The notes under the pieces were generated by a model. The model had not been told where the DNA came from, did not search any database, and saw nothing but the letters and a program-made list of their open reading frames with translations. Positions 53,507 through 60,752 of a DNA stretch of 64,000 nt are shown piece by piece. The stretch comes from Planctomycetota bacterium (GTDB lineage Bacteria > Planctomycetota > Phycisphaerae > Phycisphaerales > SM1A02): assembly GCA_009926625.1 (NCBI GenBank), contig RFON01000001.1, forward strand, positions 1 to 64,000, written 5' to 3'. Position 1 is the first letter of the stretch, and the number at the start of each line of letters is the position of its first letter. The translations under genes and the position numbers were made by a program.

Positions 53507-53580
53507 GGGGTGGTAGCTCAGCGGTCCAGAGCCCCCGACTCATAATCGGAGTGACCCGGGTTCGAATCCCGGCCGCCCCA
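53507..53580 (+). tRNA. tRNA with CAU anticodon (elongator Met or Ile2)
   Basis: Cloverleaf with acceptor GGGGTGG/CCGCCCC, D-arm GCTC/GAGC, anticodon stem CCGA/TCGG around loop CTCATAA, and T-stem CCGGG/CCCGG. Anticodon CAU. It is not an initiator: the three-GC-pair stem is absent. The anticodon stem resembles tRNA-Ile2 (lysidine-modified CAU reading AUA), where a G-C pair closes the A-U, more than typical elongator Met. The outermost anticodon-stem position is a C-A mismatch. Discriminator A, no CCA. Confidence 0.9.
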
Positions 53581-53664
53581 ATCCTTTGAGGCCAGGTCGG
53601 TGCTGGTGCATGTGTTGAATTGGTTCATGGATGTATGGCGTCGCGTGTGCGTACGCTCCGCGCC

Positions 53665-54468
53665 GTGAGCGGACGCATTGCAGACATCTTTGCCCGTCTC
53701 GCGCGCGACGGACGAACGGCTCTCATGCCCTTCGTGACCGCTGGACATCCATCGACTGATGTGACTGCGGCAGCAATCGTCGGGATGCACGGCGCGGGAG
53801 CATCCATCGTGGAAGTTGGCGTTCCATTCAGTGATCCCATTGCCGATGGACCCGTGATCGCGGCGAGCATGCACCGTGCGCTCCAAGCGGGTGTGACGCC
53901 TCGGGCTGCACTCGAGATGGTGGCGGATGCGCGTGCCCGAACCGAGGGTGGCATCGTTGCCATGGTGAGCTGGTCGATCGTGTCCCGCATCGGCGCGAGC
54001 ACATTCCTCGCGGAAGCGTCAGCCCACGGGCTCGACGGACTGATCTTGCCAGACATCGACATTGCCGATGCGGGAAGGGTCGCGGATCTCTGCGACAGAT
54101 CGAACCTTGCGCTCGGACTACTCGTTGCCCCTGGAAGCGGTGACGCCCGCGTCCTTGAAATCGTTCGTCACTGTCGGCAGTTTGTCTATCTGTTGGCTCG
54201 CGCAGGACTGACAGGGGAGCGCGATGCGGCGCCTGAAGTTCAAGCTTCCGTCGCTCGGCTTCGAACACTCACCGCGCTACCGATTGCGGCTGGGTTCGGC
54301 ATCTCGAACGCCGCCCATGTTGCTGCCGTGACCGCGAGCGCCGATGGAGCAATCGTGGGGAGCGCTTTGGTTCGCAGGATGGACGCCGCGAAGGATCCTG
54401 TTGCTGCAGCGGTGGAATTCACGCGGGAACTGGCGGGCGGACTGGCAGCGCGTCAGGCATGTCGCTGA
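53665..54468 (+). CDS. trpA: Tryptophan synthase alpha chain
   Basis: A 267-residue barrel that splits indole-3-glycerol phosphate to indole and glyceraldehyde-3-phosphate. Catalytic Glu in IVEVGVPFSDPIADGP, catalytic Asp in the same block, DGLILPDIDIADA and a C-terminal phosphate site GFGISN. The GTG at 53665 gives a length equal to the usual 268; in-frame starts at 53620 or 53635 would add a basic leader. trpB is not adjacent, so it lies outside the window or elsewhere. It is followed by the convergent lexA gene 36 bp away. Confidence 0.92.
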   Translation: MSGRIADIFARLARDGRTALMPFVTAGHPSTDVTAAAIVGMHGAGASIVEVGVPFSDPIADGPVIAASMHRALQAGVTPRAALEMVADARARTEGGIVAMVSWSIVSRIGASTFLAEASAHGLDGLILPDIDIADAGRVADLCDRSNLALGLLVAPGSGDARVLEIVRHCRQFVYLLARAGLTGERDAAPEVQASVARLRTLTALPIAAGFGISNAAHVAAVTASADGAIVGSALVRRMDAAKDPVAAAVEFTRELAGGLAARQACR

Positions 54469-54504
54469 CCAGTGCGAAGGCCAAGCCACGCAAGGGCATT
54501 CCAG

Positions 54505-55122
54505 TCAGTACCGCCTGAGTACTCCAACCACGACGCCTTGAATGGTGCACTCGCGAACGATGATCGGTTCGAAGGCCTCGTTCGCAGGCTGCAGTCGAAT
54601 CGAGCCATCCTTCTGCTGGTAGTAGGTCTTGAGCGTGGTCTCACCGTCTTGCAGGAGTGCAACGACTCGTTCACCGTTCCGCGCAGTCGATCTGCGTTCC
54701 ACGATGACATAGTCCCCAGACAGAATGCCTTCATCGCGCATCGATTCACCTTCGACTTGCAGGGCAAACATCTCGCCGCGCCGCGCCGTTGATGGGCCGA
54801 AGATCTCCTCGAGCTGGACCTTTTCGTCCTGCGCACATCGTTCGATGGGCATGCCGGCTGCGATTCGCCCGAGCAGCGGGAAAGACAGTCCGGCCACCTC
54901 ATCGGGCGGCACGACATCCTCCACCTCAGATAAAGAGCGAGCCTTGTTCGCGTTGCGCCGGAGCACGCCCTTCTCGACGAGTGCCTCGACATGCTCGAAC
55001 ACGGTCACTTTGCTGACCTGCAGTTCGTCGGCGATCTCTTGGAGGGTTGGTGAAAACCCGTGTGCCGTTCGGTACTGACGAACAAATTGAAAGATCCGCA
55101 TCTGTTTCGGTGTGAGATTCAT
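54505..55122 (-). CDS. lexA: LexA repressor, SOS regulator
   Basis: A 205-residue repressor. The N-terminal winged HTH (about 1-65) includes SPTLQEIADELQVSKVTVFEH. The Ala-Gly cleavage site is in RIAAGMPIE (Ala89-Gly90), the catalytic Ser127 is in GESMRDEG and Lys165 is in TTLKTYYQ, so self-cleavage is expected. LexA controls DNA-repair genes, including itself in most bacteria. The recognition helix differs from both E. coli and Bacillus types, so the operator cannot be deduced. A possible gene overlaps its first 197 bp; the region upstream (55123-55716) is described separately. Confidence 0.95.
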   Translation of the reverse strand: MNLTPKQMRIFQFVRQYRTAHGFSPTLQEIADELQVSKVTVFEHVEALVEKGVLRRNANKARSLSEVEDVVPPDEVAGLSFPLLGRIAAGMPIERCAQDEKVQLEEIFGPSTARRGEMFALQVEGESMRDEGILSGDYVIVERRSTARNGERVVALLQDGETTLKTYYQQKDGSIRLQPANEAFEPIIVRECTIQGVVVGVLRRY

Positions 55123-55648
55123 GGTGTGCCCCGAGCCTTTCTGCCGCATGTGCGGCTGCGATGGATTCAACGGTTTCAACAGGCAGCTCACGGAAAGAAG
55201 ATGTTTGGTGCGCCCTCGCCATCGGGCTTGGGTCGCGGAATGGGTACACATGATCTGACCTGGACGGAACGACTCGTGGAGCACGCCATGGCTCCTGAAC
55301 GCTGTGGGCTGCCCAGCGGCTGTCGAGACCAAGAAGGCGTTCGATCCAATCGACAGGCTGCCGAACAAGTTTCAGCATCGAAGCGGGCACACGCCCCGCG
55401 CACGGCATCCGCAGCGCCATCAGATTTCCATCGCCGTCACTGACGACTTGGGTGACAAAGTCCCCGCCGGGTCCCGTACAGGTCAGGGCGGTGCCCGTGC
55501 CATGCCAATCGGCTTCGGGGATGCCCGCAGTCGCACGAGGTCGGCTGGGAAACGAGGGGATCAGTCGGGGCGGGAACATGTTCGGGTTGGATGAGTTGTC
55601 AGCGACCATGGTTGGGGTATCGGCGGTAGGGATTTGTTCGCTGCACAT
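54926..55648 (-). CDS. Possible 240-aa gene upstream of and overlapping lexA, uncertain
   Basis: The frame from 55648 runs to 54926, overlapping lexA by 197 bp in another frame. The first about 150 residues look coding: balanced codon use with segments such as TALTCTGPGGDFVTQVVSDG and LVRQPVDWIERLLGLDSRW. After entering lexA the sequence becomes Arg-rich and unconvincing, so the true end may be earlier, through a frameshift or a different stop. A promoter-like region sits just upstream. If real, it would be co-transcribed with lexA. No family recognised. Confidence 0.4.
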   Translation of the reverse strand: MCSEQIPTADTPTMVADNSSNPNMFPPRLIPSFPSRPRATAGIPEADWHGTGTALTCTGPGGDFVTQVVSDGDGNLMALRMPCAGRVPASMLKLVRQPVDWIERLLGLDSRWAAHSVQEPWRAPRVVPSRSDHVYPFRDPSPMARAHQTSSFRELPVETVESIAAAHAAERLGAHHESHTETDADLSICSSVPNGTRVFTNPPRDRRRTAGQQSDRVRACRGTRREGRAPAQREQGSLFI

Positions 55649-55657
55649 TTCGTAAGG

Positions 55658-55686
55658 TATATGTTCGGTTCTGGGTTGGGTGTCAA
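55658..55686 (-). promoter_or_regulatory. Promoter-like region with GAAC repeats upstream of the lexA side
   Basis: Read on the minus strand, a perfect TTGACA (55681-55686) is followed after 17 bp by CATATA (55658-55663), or after 19 bp by TATACC (55656-55661). The sequence between and around contains CGAACATAT, resembling one half of a Gram-positive LexA box, but the opposite half is not matched. Further CGAA-type units occur in the next 30 bp. Transcription would begin close to the ATG at 55648. The divergent aminotransferase gene starts at 55717. Confidence 0.4.
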
Positions 55687-55716
55687 TGTGGACCCGTTTT
55701 TCGCTAGGATTTTTGG

Positions 55717-56976
55717 ATGCAGGCTGATTCGGACGCCGCCCAATGCCCTTCGGGCGCGTTCAAATGCCCCCTCGCGGGTTCTTTCAGCCTCAGCCGAACT
55801 GTGTGCTTCCTGAATCACGGGTCCTTTGGGGCGGTTCCACGCCCCGTCCAAGAGGCCCAGCGCCGTTGGATGGAGGAGATTGAATCGCAGCCGGTCGAGG
55901 CGCTTGCGCGGAACATGGCTGCGCGGCTCGTTGCGGTTCGGGAGCGGCTTGGTGCTGTCCTCGGCACGCACCCAGGGCGAATGGGGCTGCTGACGAACGC
56001 ATCAGCGGGAGTCGGGTCTGTACTGCGCAGCATTCCATGGAAAAGGGGGGATCAAATCGTCGTCTCAAACCATGGGTACAACGCTGTTCGTCAGGCGGTG
56101 CAGGCGCAGTGTGAACGCTTTGGCTGCGAGACGGTGGTGGTGGACATCCCGCTTCCACTCAGTGGGACTGACGATGTCCGCTCTCGATTCCGCGGCGCGA
56201 TCAACCGCCACACACGCTTGGTGATCGTCGATCATGTCACGAGTCCAACGGCGCTGCAGTTTCCCGTGAACGAGATCGCAGCGGATTGTCGCGATGCAGG
56301 CGTTCACTGTCTCGTCGATGGTGCGCACGCGCCCGGCATGCTTCGGTTGGAAATCGACTCCATCGACTGCGACTGGTACACGGGGAACTTGCACAAGTGG
56401 GTGTGTGCGCCACGCGGCTGCGCGTTTCTTGTTGCTGCGGAACGCGTCCTGTCCATCACGCATCCAGAGACCACGAGTCACCAGCATGGCCTTGGGCTTG
56501 CGCTTGAATCGGATTGGCAGGGGACCCGCGACTTTTCTGCATGGCTGGCGATTCCGGCGGCGCTCGACTTCATCGCTTCGGGCGGCCCGAGCGCCACTTC
56601 ACTTGCGGAGCGGAACATCGCGCTTGCCCGCTGGGCACATGCGATGCTCTGTGATGCATGGCAGGTGGAACCGCTTTCGCCGCGCGATGGGTCAATGCTC
56701 GGGTCGATGGCGAGTGTGATGCTGCCCGCAACCATTCAACGGGCGTACGCATCAGCGAGCGGCTTCCAAGCTTATCTCTACCAAACTCATCGCATCGAGG
56801 TTCCAGTCATCGACTGGGGCGGCCACTGGTTCGTGCGCGTCAGCGCGCAGGCGTACAACACACCGCAGGACTACTTGTTGCTTGCGGTAGCGGTCGAGTC
56901 CGCACGCGGCGGCATTGCTGGCGGTGCGGCGGGCGCGGCATCCGTTGCAGCGCGTGCTTGCTTGAAAGGCACATAG
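55717..56976 (+). CDS. Class V PLP-dependent aminotransferase (isopenicillin-N epimerase-like)
   Basis: A 419-residue enzyme. It has the class V N-terminal block (FLNHGSFGAVPRPVQEA), the cofactor Asp/His region HCLVDGAHAPGML, and the PLP Lys in TGNLHKWVCAPRG. This pattern matches the CefD/isopenicillin-N epimerase-like subgroup; real substrates in such bacteria are unknown. AGGA precedes the ATG by 7 bp. The C-terminal Ala/Gly-rich tail overlaps the opposite-strand gene by 106 bp. Confidence 0.88.
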   Translation: MQADSDAAQCPSGAFKCPLAGSFSLSRTVCFLNHGSFGAVPRPVQEAQRRWMEEIESQPVEALARNMAARLVAVRERLGAVLGTHPGRMGLLTNASAGVGSVLRSIPWKRGDQIVVSNHGYNAVRQAVQAQCERFGCETVVVDIPLPLSGTDDVRSRFRGAINRHTRLVIVDHVTSPTALQFPVNEIAADCRDAGVHCLVDGAHAPGMLRLEIDSIDCDWYTGNLHKWVCAPRGCAFLVAAERVLSITHPETTSHQHGLGLALESDWQGTRDFSAWLAIPAALDFIASGGPSATSLAERNIALARWAHAMLCDAWQVEPLSPRDGSMLGSMASVMLPATIQRAYASASGFQAYLYQTHRIEVPVIDWGGHWFVRVSAQAYNTPQDYLLLAVAVESARGGIAGGAAGAASVAARACLKGT

Positions 56977-57845
56977 ACCTCGTTGAACCATTGCCACCAG
57001 CGCTTGATGTCCCAACCCATGTCCGCAGTCGATGCGCCAAAGTCGCGCGTGGTCAGCGTGATCAGCGACTGATGCACATCGGAGCGGTAGTTGTAGACCA
57101 TCGCATCCTGCACGCGCATCAGGACACCCGTCTGCAAGTTGCCGATGACGGGCGTAAATGCCGCTGCACCATCACCCACGACCGCTTGCACATTGGCGAC
57201 ATAGCTGATCTGTGAACCAATCGCGATCCAGGCGAGGTCGCCATCGTTCTTCTTCTCGTCGGCCGTGGCCTGCGCGAAGATCAGCGCGGGAATCACGGCG
57301 AACGCATCAACCTTCCCCGCGAGCAGTCCCGCCTGATTGGCGACCACATGCCGCTTGTCTCGCAGCCCCAAGTCAATCACCGCCACCACCGCATCGCAGG
57401 CAGGTCGACGAATCCGCCGCGTCGCCTCATGGCGGATCGCCGTGTTGTTTGCCTTGATCGCAATCTTGGCCAGCATCGCCTCGCCGAGATCTCCCTGCGC
57501 GGCAAGGTGATCGAAGAATGCGATTTTCACATCATCGCGCTGTTCCTGCATCGCATCCCACAATGCCTGCCATGATGCGGGGACGGTCCACTGAGAAAAC
57601 TGCTCGAGGTTGGTGGTCCGAATCAGTCCGCGGCGCGCGCCAAAGCGCGTTCGGATGAAGTCCTTGGCAGCGCGTTCATACGACTGCCCGTCACTGCCAT
57701 CGTGGGCTTGCAGGATTGCCGGATCGACGGCCATCGGCACGGCGCCGCTCGACGGCAGCGGGCGGAGCAGCGACGGCGGCACCTGCGCGCCAGGCAGCGG
57801 CGTGTGGAGCGTCATCAGAATTGCAAGGGCGATGTGGAGCAACAC
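56871..57845 (-). CDS. Exported protein of unknown function
   Basis: A 324-residue protein. GTG 57845 gives a signal peptide (LLHIALAILMTLHTPLPGAQ); ATG 57815 is an alternative. The mature part is mostly helical, with IAFFDHLAAQGDLGEAMLAKIA and a repeated Arg/Ile-rich helix; the C-terminus is WWQWFNEVYVPF and then an Ala/Pro tail. It may consist of HEAT-like repeats (for example AIRHEATRRIRRPACDAVVAV). The start is only 15 bp from the divergent globin gene, and the 3' end overlaps the aminotransferase by 106 bp. No family recognised. Confidence 0.7.
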   Translation of the reverse strand: MLLHIALAILMTLHTPLPGAQVPPSLLRPLPSSGAVPMAVDPAILQAHDGSDGQSYERAAKDFIRTRFGARRGLIRTTNLEQFSQWTVPASWQALWDAMQEQRDDVKIAFFDHLAAQGDLGEAMLAKIAIKANNTAIRHEATRRIRRPACDAVVAVIDLGLRDKRHVVANQAGLLAGKVDAFAVIPALIFAQATADEKKNDGDLAWIAIGSQISYVANVQAVVGDGAAAFTPVIGNLQTGVLMRVQDAMVYNYRSDVHQSLITLTTRDFGASTADMGWDIKRWWQWFNEVYVPFKQARAATDAAPAAPPAMPPRADSTATASNK

Positions 57846-57860
57846 TTCTAGGATAAGCGC

Positions 57861-58274
57861 ATGGGCATCGAAACGACCCACGGTGCTTCGGACGAAGGAC
57901 TGCATCCGCACGCGCTCTACGGACGACTCGGCGCCGATGCGTTTTGGCGGATCGCACGCGCGTTTTATGGACGGATCGAACGCGATGCGCTGCTGCGCCC
58001 GATCTTTCCAGCTGATCTGGAAGAGCCCATTCGGAATCAGGCGGAGTTCCTGATCCAGTATTTCGGCGGGCCGCAGGCTTATAGCGAACGCAAGGGACAC
58101 CCGCGCCTGCGCATGCGCCACGCGCCGTACGCGATCGGCCTTGCCGAGCGCAACGCGTGGGTCGCCGCCATGGAGGGAGCGCTCGACGACGCCGCAATCC
58201 CAGAGCCAGACCGCACGCTCATGCAGCGGTACTTCGCGCACACCGCAACATTCCTGATGAACAGCGACGGGTAG
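57861..58274 (+). CDS. Group 2 truncated haemoglobin
   Basis: A 137-residue haem protein of the trHbO type. FWRIARAFYGRIERDALLRP opens the fold, YFGGPQAYSERKGHPRLRMRH carries the distal region and proximal His (in LRMRHAPYAI), and WVAAMEGALDDA closes it. Group 2 truncated globins bind O2 or NO and may protect from nitrosative or oxidative stress. It is isolated, with a 24-bp gap to a convergent SPOR-lipoprotein gene. Confidence 0.92.
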   Translation: MGIETTHGASDEGLHPHALYGRLGADAFWRIARAFYGRIERDALLRPIFPADLEEPIRNQAEFLIQYFGGPQAYSERKGHPRLRMRHAPYAIGLAERNAWVAAMEGALDDAAIPEPDRTLMQRYFAHTATFLMNSDG

Positions 58275-58298
58275 CGAGCCAAGCGAGCCAGCGAGAAA

Positions 58299-59207
58299 TC
58301 AGTCGGGCGCAATCGCGCCAACCATCAGATCGCGCCGACCGATGGAGTTCATGACGCGCTCAGCCTCGGCTCGTGTCGCCCAGGAACCGATCCGCACGGC
58401 AAAGAGCACTTCGCCCTTGACCGTCGTGATTTGATCAACGCGAGCAGGTGGGGACTTTGCACGCTTGAGGTCGCCCGCGAGCGCAGCAGCGCGATTGCGC
58501 GCGGCATCTGCGGACTGATAGCTCCCAGCGCGAATCGTGTACTCCCGCGAAGCAGCGGGTGCCTTCGCTCCCTTGGGCGGCGGCGCAGGCTCCGGCGTGT
58601 TCGACCTCACCCAGGGTGGCGCAGGCACAGTCGTCTCGCCGTCGTCGCTTTCCACCACCTTCGGCGTCGACGCATCAGGCGGAACCGCGGTGCCAACAGG
58701 TGGGCCAACGGTGGACGCACGGGTGGAAGCAACGGTCAAGCGCGCACGCTTTGCGCATTCGCGAGCGCGGGCTGAGTCTGGTCCACTCAGGCGCGCGGCC
58801 GCCTTCTCGAAACACTCCGCCGCGTCGTCCCCTCGCCGCTGCGAGAGTCGAATGTCGCCAAGCAGCACCCAGCCCGAGCCGGATGTCTCCTGCTGCGGTG
58901 ACTCGCATGCGCGCTTCGCGAGGCGCTCCGCCAAATCCATCTTGCCCAGCGTGAACGCACTCATGCCGGCAACGAGGGCGCCTTGAGTGGCGAGTGTCGG
59001 ATCGTCGCTGTTCGTCGCAGCCTGCCCATCGGCGAGCGCCAGTTCGTATCGACCCTCCTCATACCGCGACACGGCTGTAGAGAAACTTGTCGCTGGCGGG
59101 GTCGATTCGCAGGCTGTATGTGCAAGCGGGGCAAGCAGCGCGACGGCGAAGGTGCACAAAGTGCGCCAGGAAACCGATGATCTATGGCAGGGGGTGCGTC
59201 CGTGCAC
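58299..59207 (-). CDS. SPOR-domain lipoprotein with TPR-like region
   Basis: A 302-residue protein. GTG 59207 gives a basic n-region and a signal peptide ending LLAPLAHTAC (lipobox Cys at about 33). Residues about 45-170 form TPR-like helices (SRYEEGRYELALADGQAA; GWVLLGDIRLSQRRGDDAAECF). A Pro-rich linker follows. The C-terminal SPOR domain (EYTIRAGSYQSADAARNRAAAL and then VLFAVRIGSWATRAEAERV) binds denuded peptidoglycan at division sites. An ATG at 59249 would overlap the divergent synthetase start. Only 36 bp separate the two starts. Confidence 0.78.
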   Translation of the reverse strand: MHGRTPCHRSSVSWRTLCTFAVALLAPLAHTACESTPPATSFSTAVSRYEEGRYELALADGQAATNSDDPTLATQGALVAGMSAFTLGKMDLAERLAKRACESPQQETSGSGWVLLGDIRLSQRRGDDAAECFEKAAARLSGPDSARARECAKRARLTVASTRASTVGPPVGTAVPPDASTPKVVESDDGETTVPAPPWVRSNTPEPAPPPKGAKAPAASREYTIRAGSYQSADAARNRAAALAGDLKRAKSPPARVDQITTVKGEVLFAVRIGSWATRAEAERVMNSIGRRDLMVGAIAPD

Positions 59208-59243
59208 GCGGCTATCGTACGAGCGGGTCGGGAGAGGACAACC

Positions 59244-60752
59244 ATGCATCTGCTCAGCCAAATTCAATGGAACCTGTTTCGCCGACCCTTTCGTCCGGTG
59301 ATCGTGGATGACCAGCGCACCTGGCGTGCCTACGAACTGCAAGTGGCCGCTTGGCACATCGCACGCCATGTCGAGCGACTGTCTTCAAGTGAGCGAATCG
59401 GGATCATGGTTCCCACATCAGGTTTGTTCCCTGCTGCACTGATGGCCGTTTGGGGACTCGATCGGACCGCCGTGCCGCTCAACTATCTCCTCTCGCGACC
59501 AGATCTTGAGCATGTCTGCCGCGATGCGAACCTCGATCTTTGCATCACTGTGGGACCCATGCTCGATTTCGTCGGGGGGCTTCCAAGCGGCGTGCAGCCG
59601 CTGCGTTTGGAGCAGCTTTCCTATGGCGGGTTGCCGCCGATCCGCCGATCGCGTCCGATGCCTGCAGATCGACTGGCGATGCTGCTCTACACATCCGGCA
59701 CGAGCGGGAAGCCCAAAGGCGTGATGCTGACTGCGGGCAACTTCGCATCCAACATTGCCCAAATCATCGGCCGCGCGCGCTTCACTCCGCAGGATGTCCT
59801 GCTCGGCGTGCTCCCGCAGTTTCACTCGATGGGCGTGACCGTGATGACGCTGTTGCCGCTCACGCTCGGATGCAAGGTGGTCTACTCCGCGCGATTCGTT
59901 CCAAAGCGAATCTTCGAACTCGCTCGAAGCCATCGACCTTCCGTCCTTGTCGCGATCCCCTCGATGTACGGCGCACTTCGCACCGTCAAGGATGCGAGCG
60001 CTGCAGACCTCGACTCACTCCGCTTCGTGGTCAGCGGCGGTGAACCGCTGCCGCGAGCGGTTGCGGATGGGTTCCACGATCGTTTCGGCAAGCACATCTG
60101 CGAAGGTTTCGGGCTCACCGAGACCGCACCCGTCTGCAACTGGTGCTTGCCCGAGGAGTGGCGCGCTCGAAGCGTCGGTCGTGCCCTCGACGGCGTTCAA
60201 CTGCGAATCATCGCAGCGGATGGATCGGATGCGACGATGCATGGCGAAGGCGAGATTCGAATCAAGGGACCGAATGTGATGCAGGGGTATTGGAACCTTG
60301 AGGACGAGACCAAGGCAGTGTTCGACGAGGACGGATACTTCAAGACTGGGGACATCGGGCGCTTGGATGCAGATGGACACCTGTACATCACTGGGCGACT
60401 GAAGGAAATGTTGATCATCGGTGGCGAGAATGTGTTCCCGCGGGAGATCGAAGAGGTGCTCGATCGGCATCCATCGGTCAAGGCGAGTGCGTGCATCGGT
60501 GCCGCTGATCCCTCGCGCGGCGAGGTGCCGATCGCATTCGTTGAATGCAAGGAAGGTGAGTCGTTCGATGCCGCGGCGCTCCGCGCATGGTGCCGCGAGC
60601 ACCTCGCACAGTTCAAGGTGCCGCGCGACATCCGTCATCTCGATCCGCTGCCGCGGAACCCAACTGGCAAGATCATCCGCCGCGCGCTCAAAGCGCTGCT
60701 GGAGACAACGCCGGACGAACGGCAGCAATCAGGGGCAAGTACCCCAGGTTGA
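59244..60752 (+). CDS. AMP-forming acyl-CoA/acyl-ACP synthetase-like ligase
   Basis: A 502-residue ANL-superfamily enzyme activating a carboxylate with ATP. P-loop: YTSGTSGKPKGVMLT. Further motifs: GEPLP, EGFGLTETAPV, YFKTGDIGRLD and the catalytic Lys in PTGKIIRRAL. The N-terminal region is a little shorter than in full-length long-chain acyl-CoA synthetases. Substrate probably a fatty acid, judged from the MLIIGGENVFPREIE type; not determined. Starts at ATG 59244. Its 3' end overlaps the opposite-strand secreted-protein gene by 24 bp. Confidence 0.9.
   Translation: MHLLSQIQWNLFRRPFRPVIVDDQRTWRAYELQVAAWHIARHVERLSSSERIGIMVPTSGLFPAALMAVWGLDRTAVPLNYLLSRPDLEHVCRDANLDLCITVGPMLDFVGGLPSGVQPLRLEQLSYGGLPPIRRSRPMPADRLAMLLYTSGTSGKPKGVMLTAGNFASNIAQIIGRARFTPQDVLLGVLPQFHSMGVTVMTLLPLTLGCKVVYSARFVPKRIFELARSHRPSVLVAIPSMYGALRTVKDASAADLDSLRFVVSGGEPLPRAVADGFHDRFGKHICEGFGLTETAPVCNWCLPEEWRARSVGRALDGVQLRIIAADGSDATMHGEGEIRIKGPNVMQGYWNLEDETKAVFDEDGYFKTGDIGRLDADGHLYITGRLKEMLIIGGENVFPREIEEVLDRHPSVKASACIGAADPSRGEVPIAFVECKEGESFDAAALRAWCREHLAQFKVPRDIRHLDPLPRNPTGKIIRRALKALLETTPDERQQSGASTPG

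Noticed and set aside
53105-53545. Plus-strand frame in the secA-tRNA gap
   Set aside because: Runs into the tRNA, Arg/Ser-rich without any motif; the minus-strand alternative is more coding-like.
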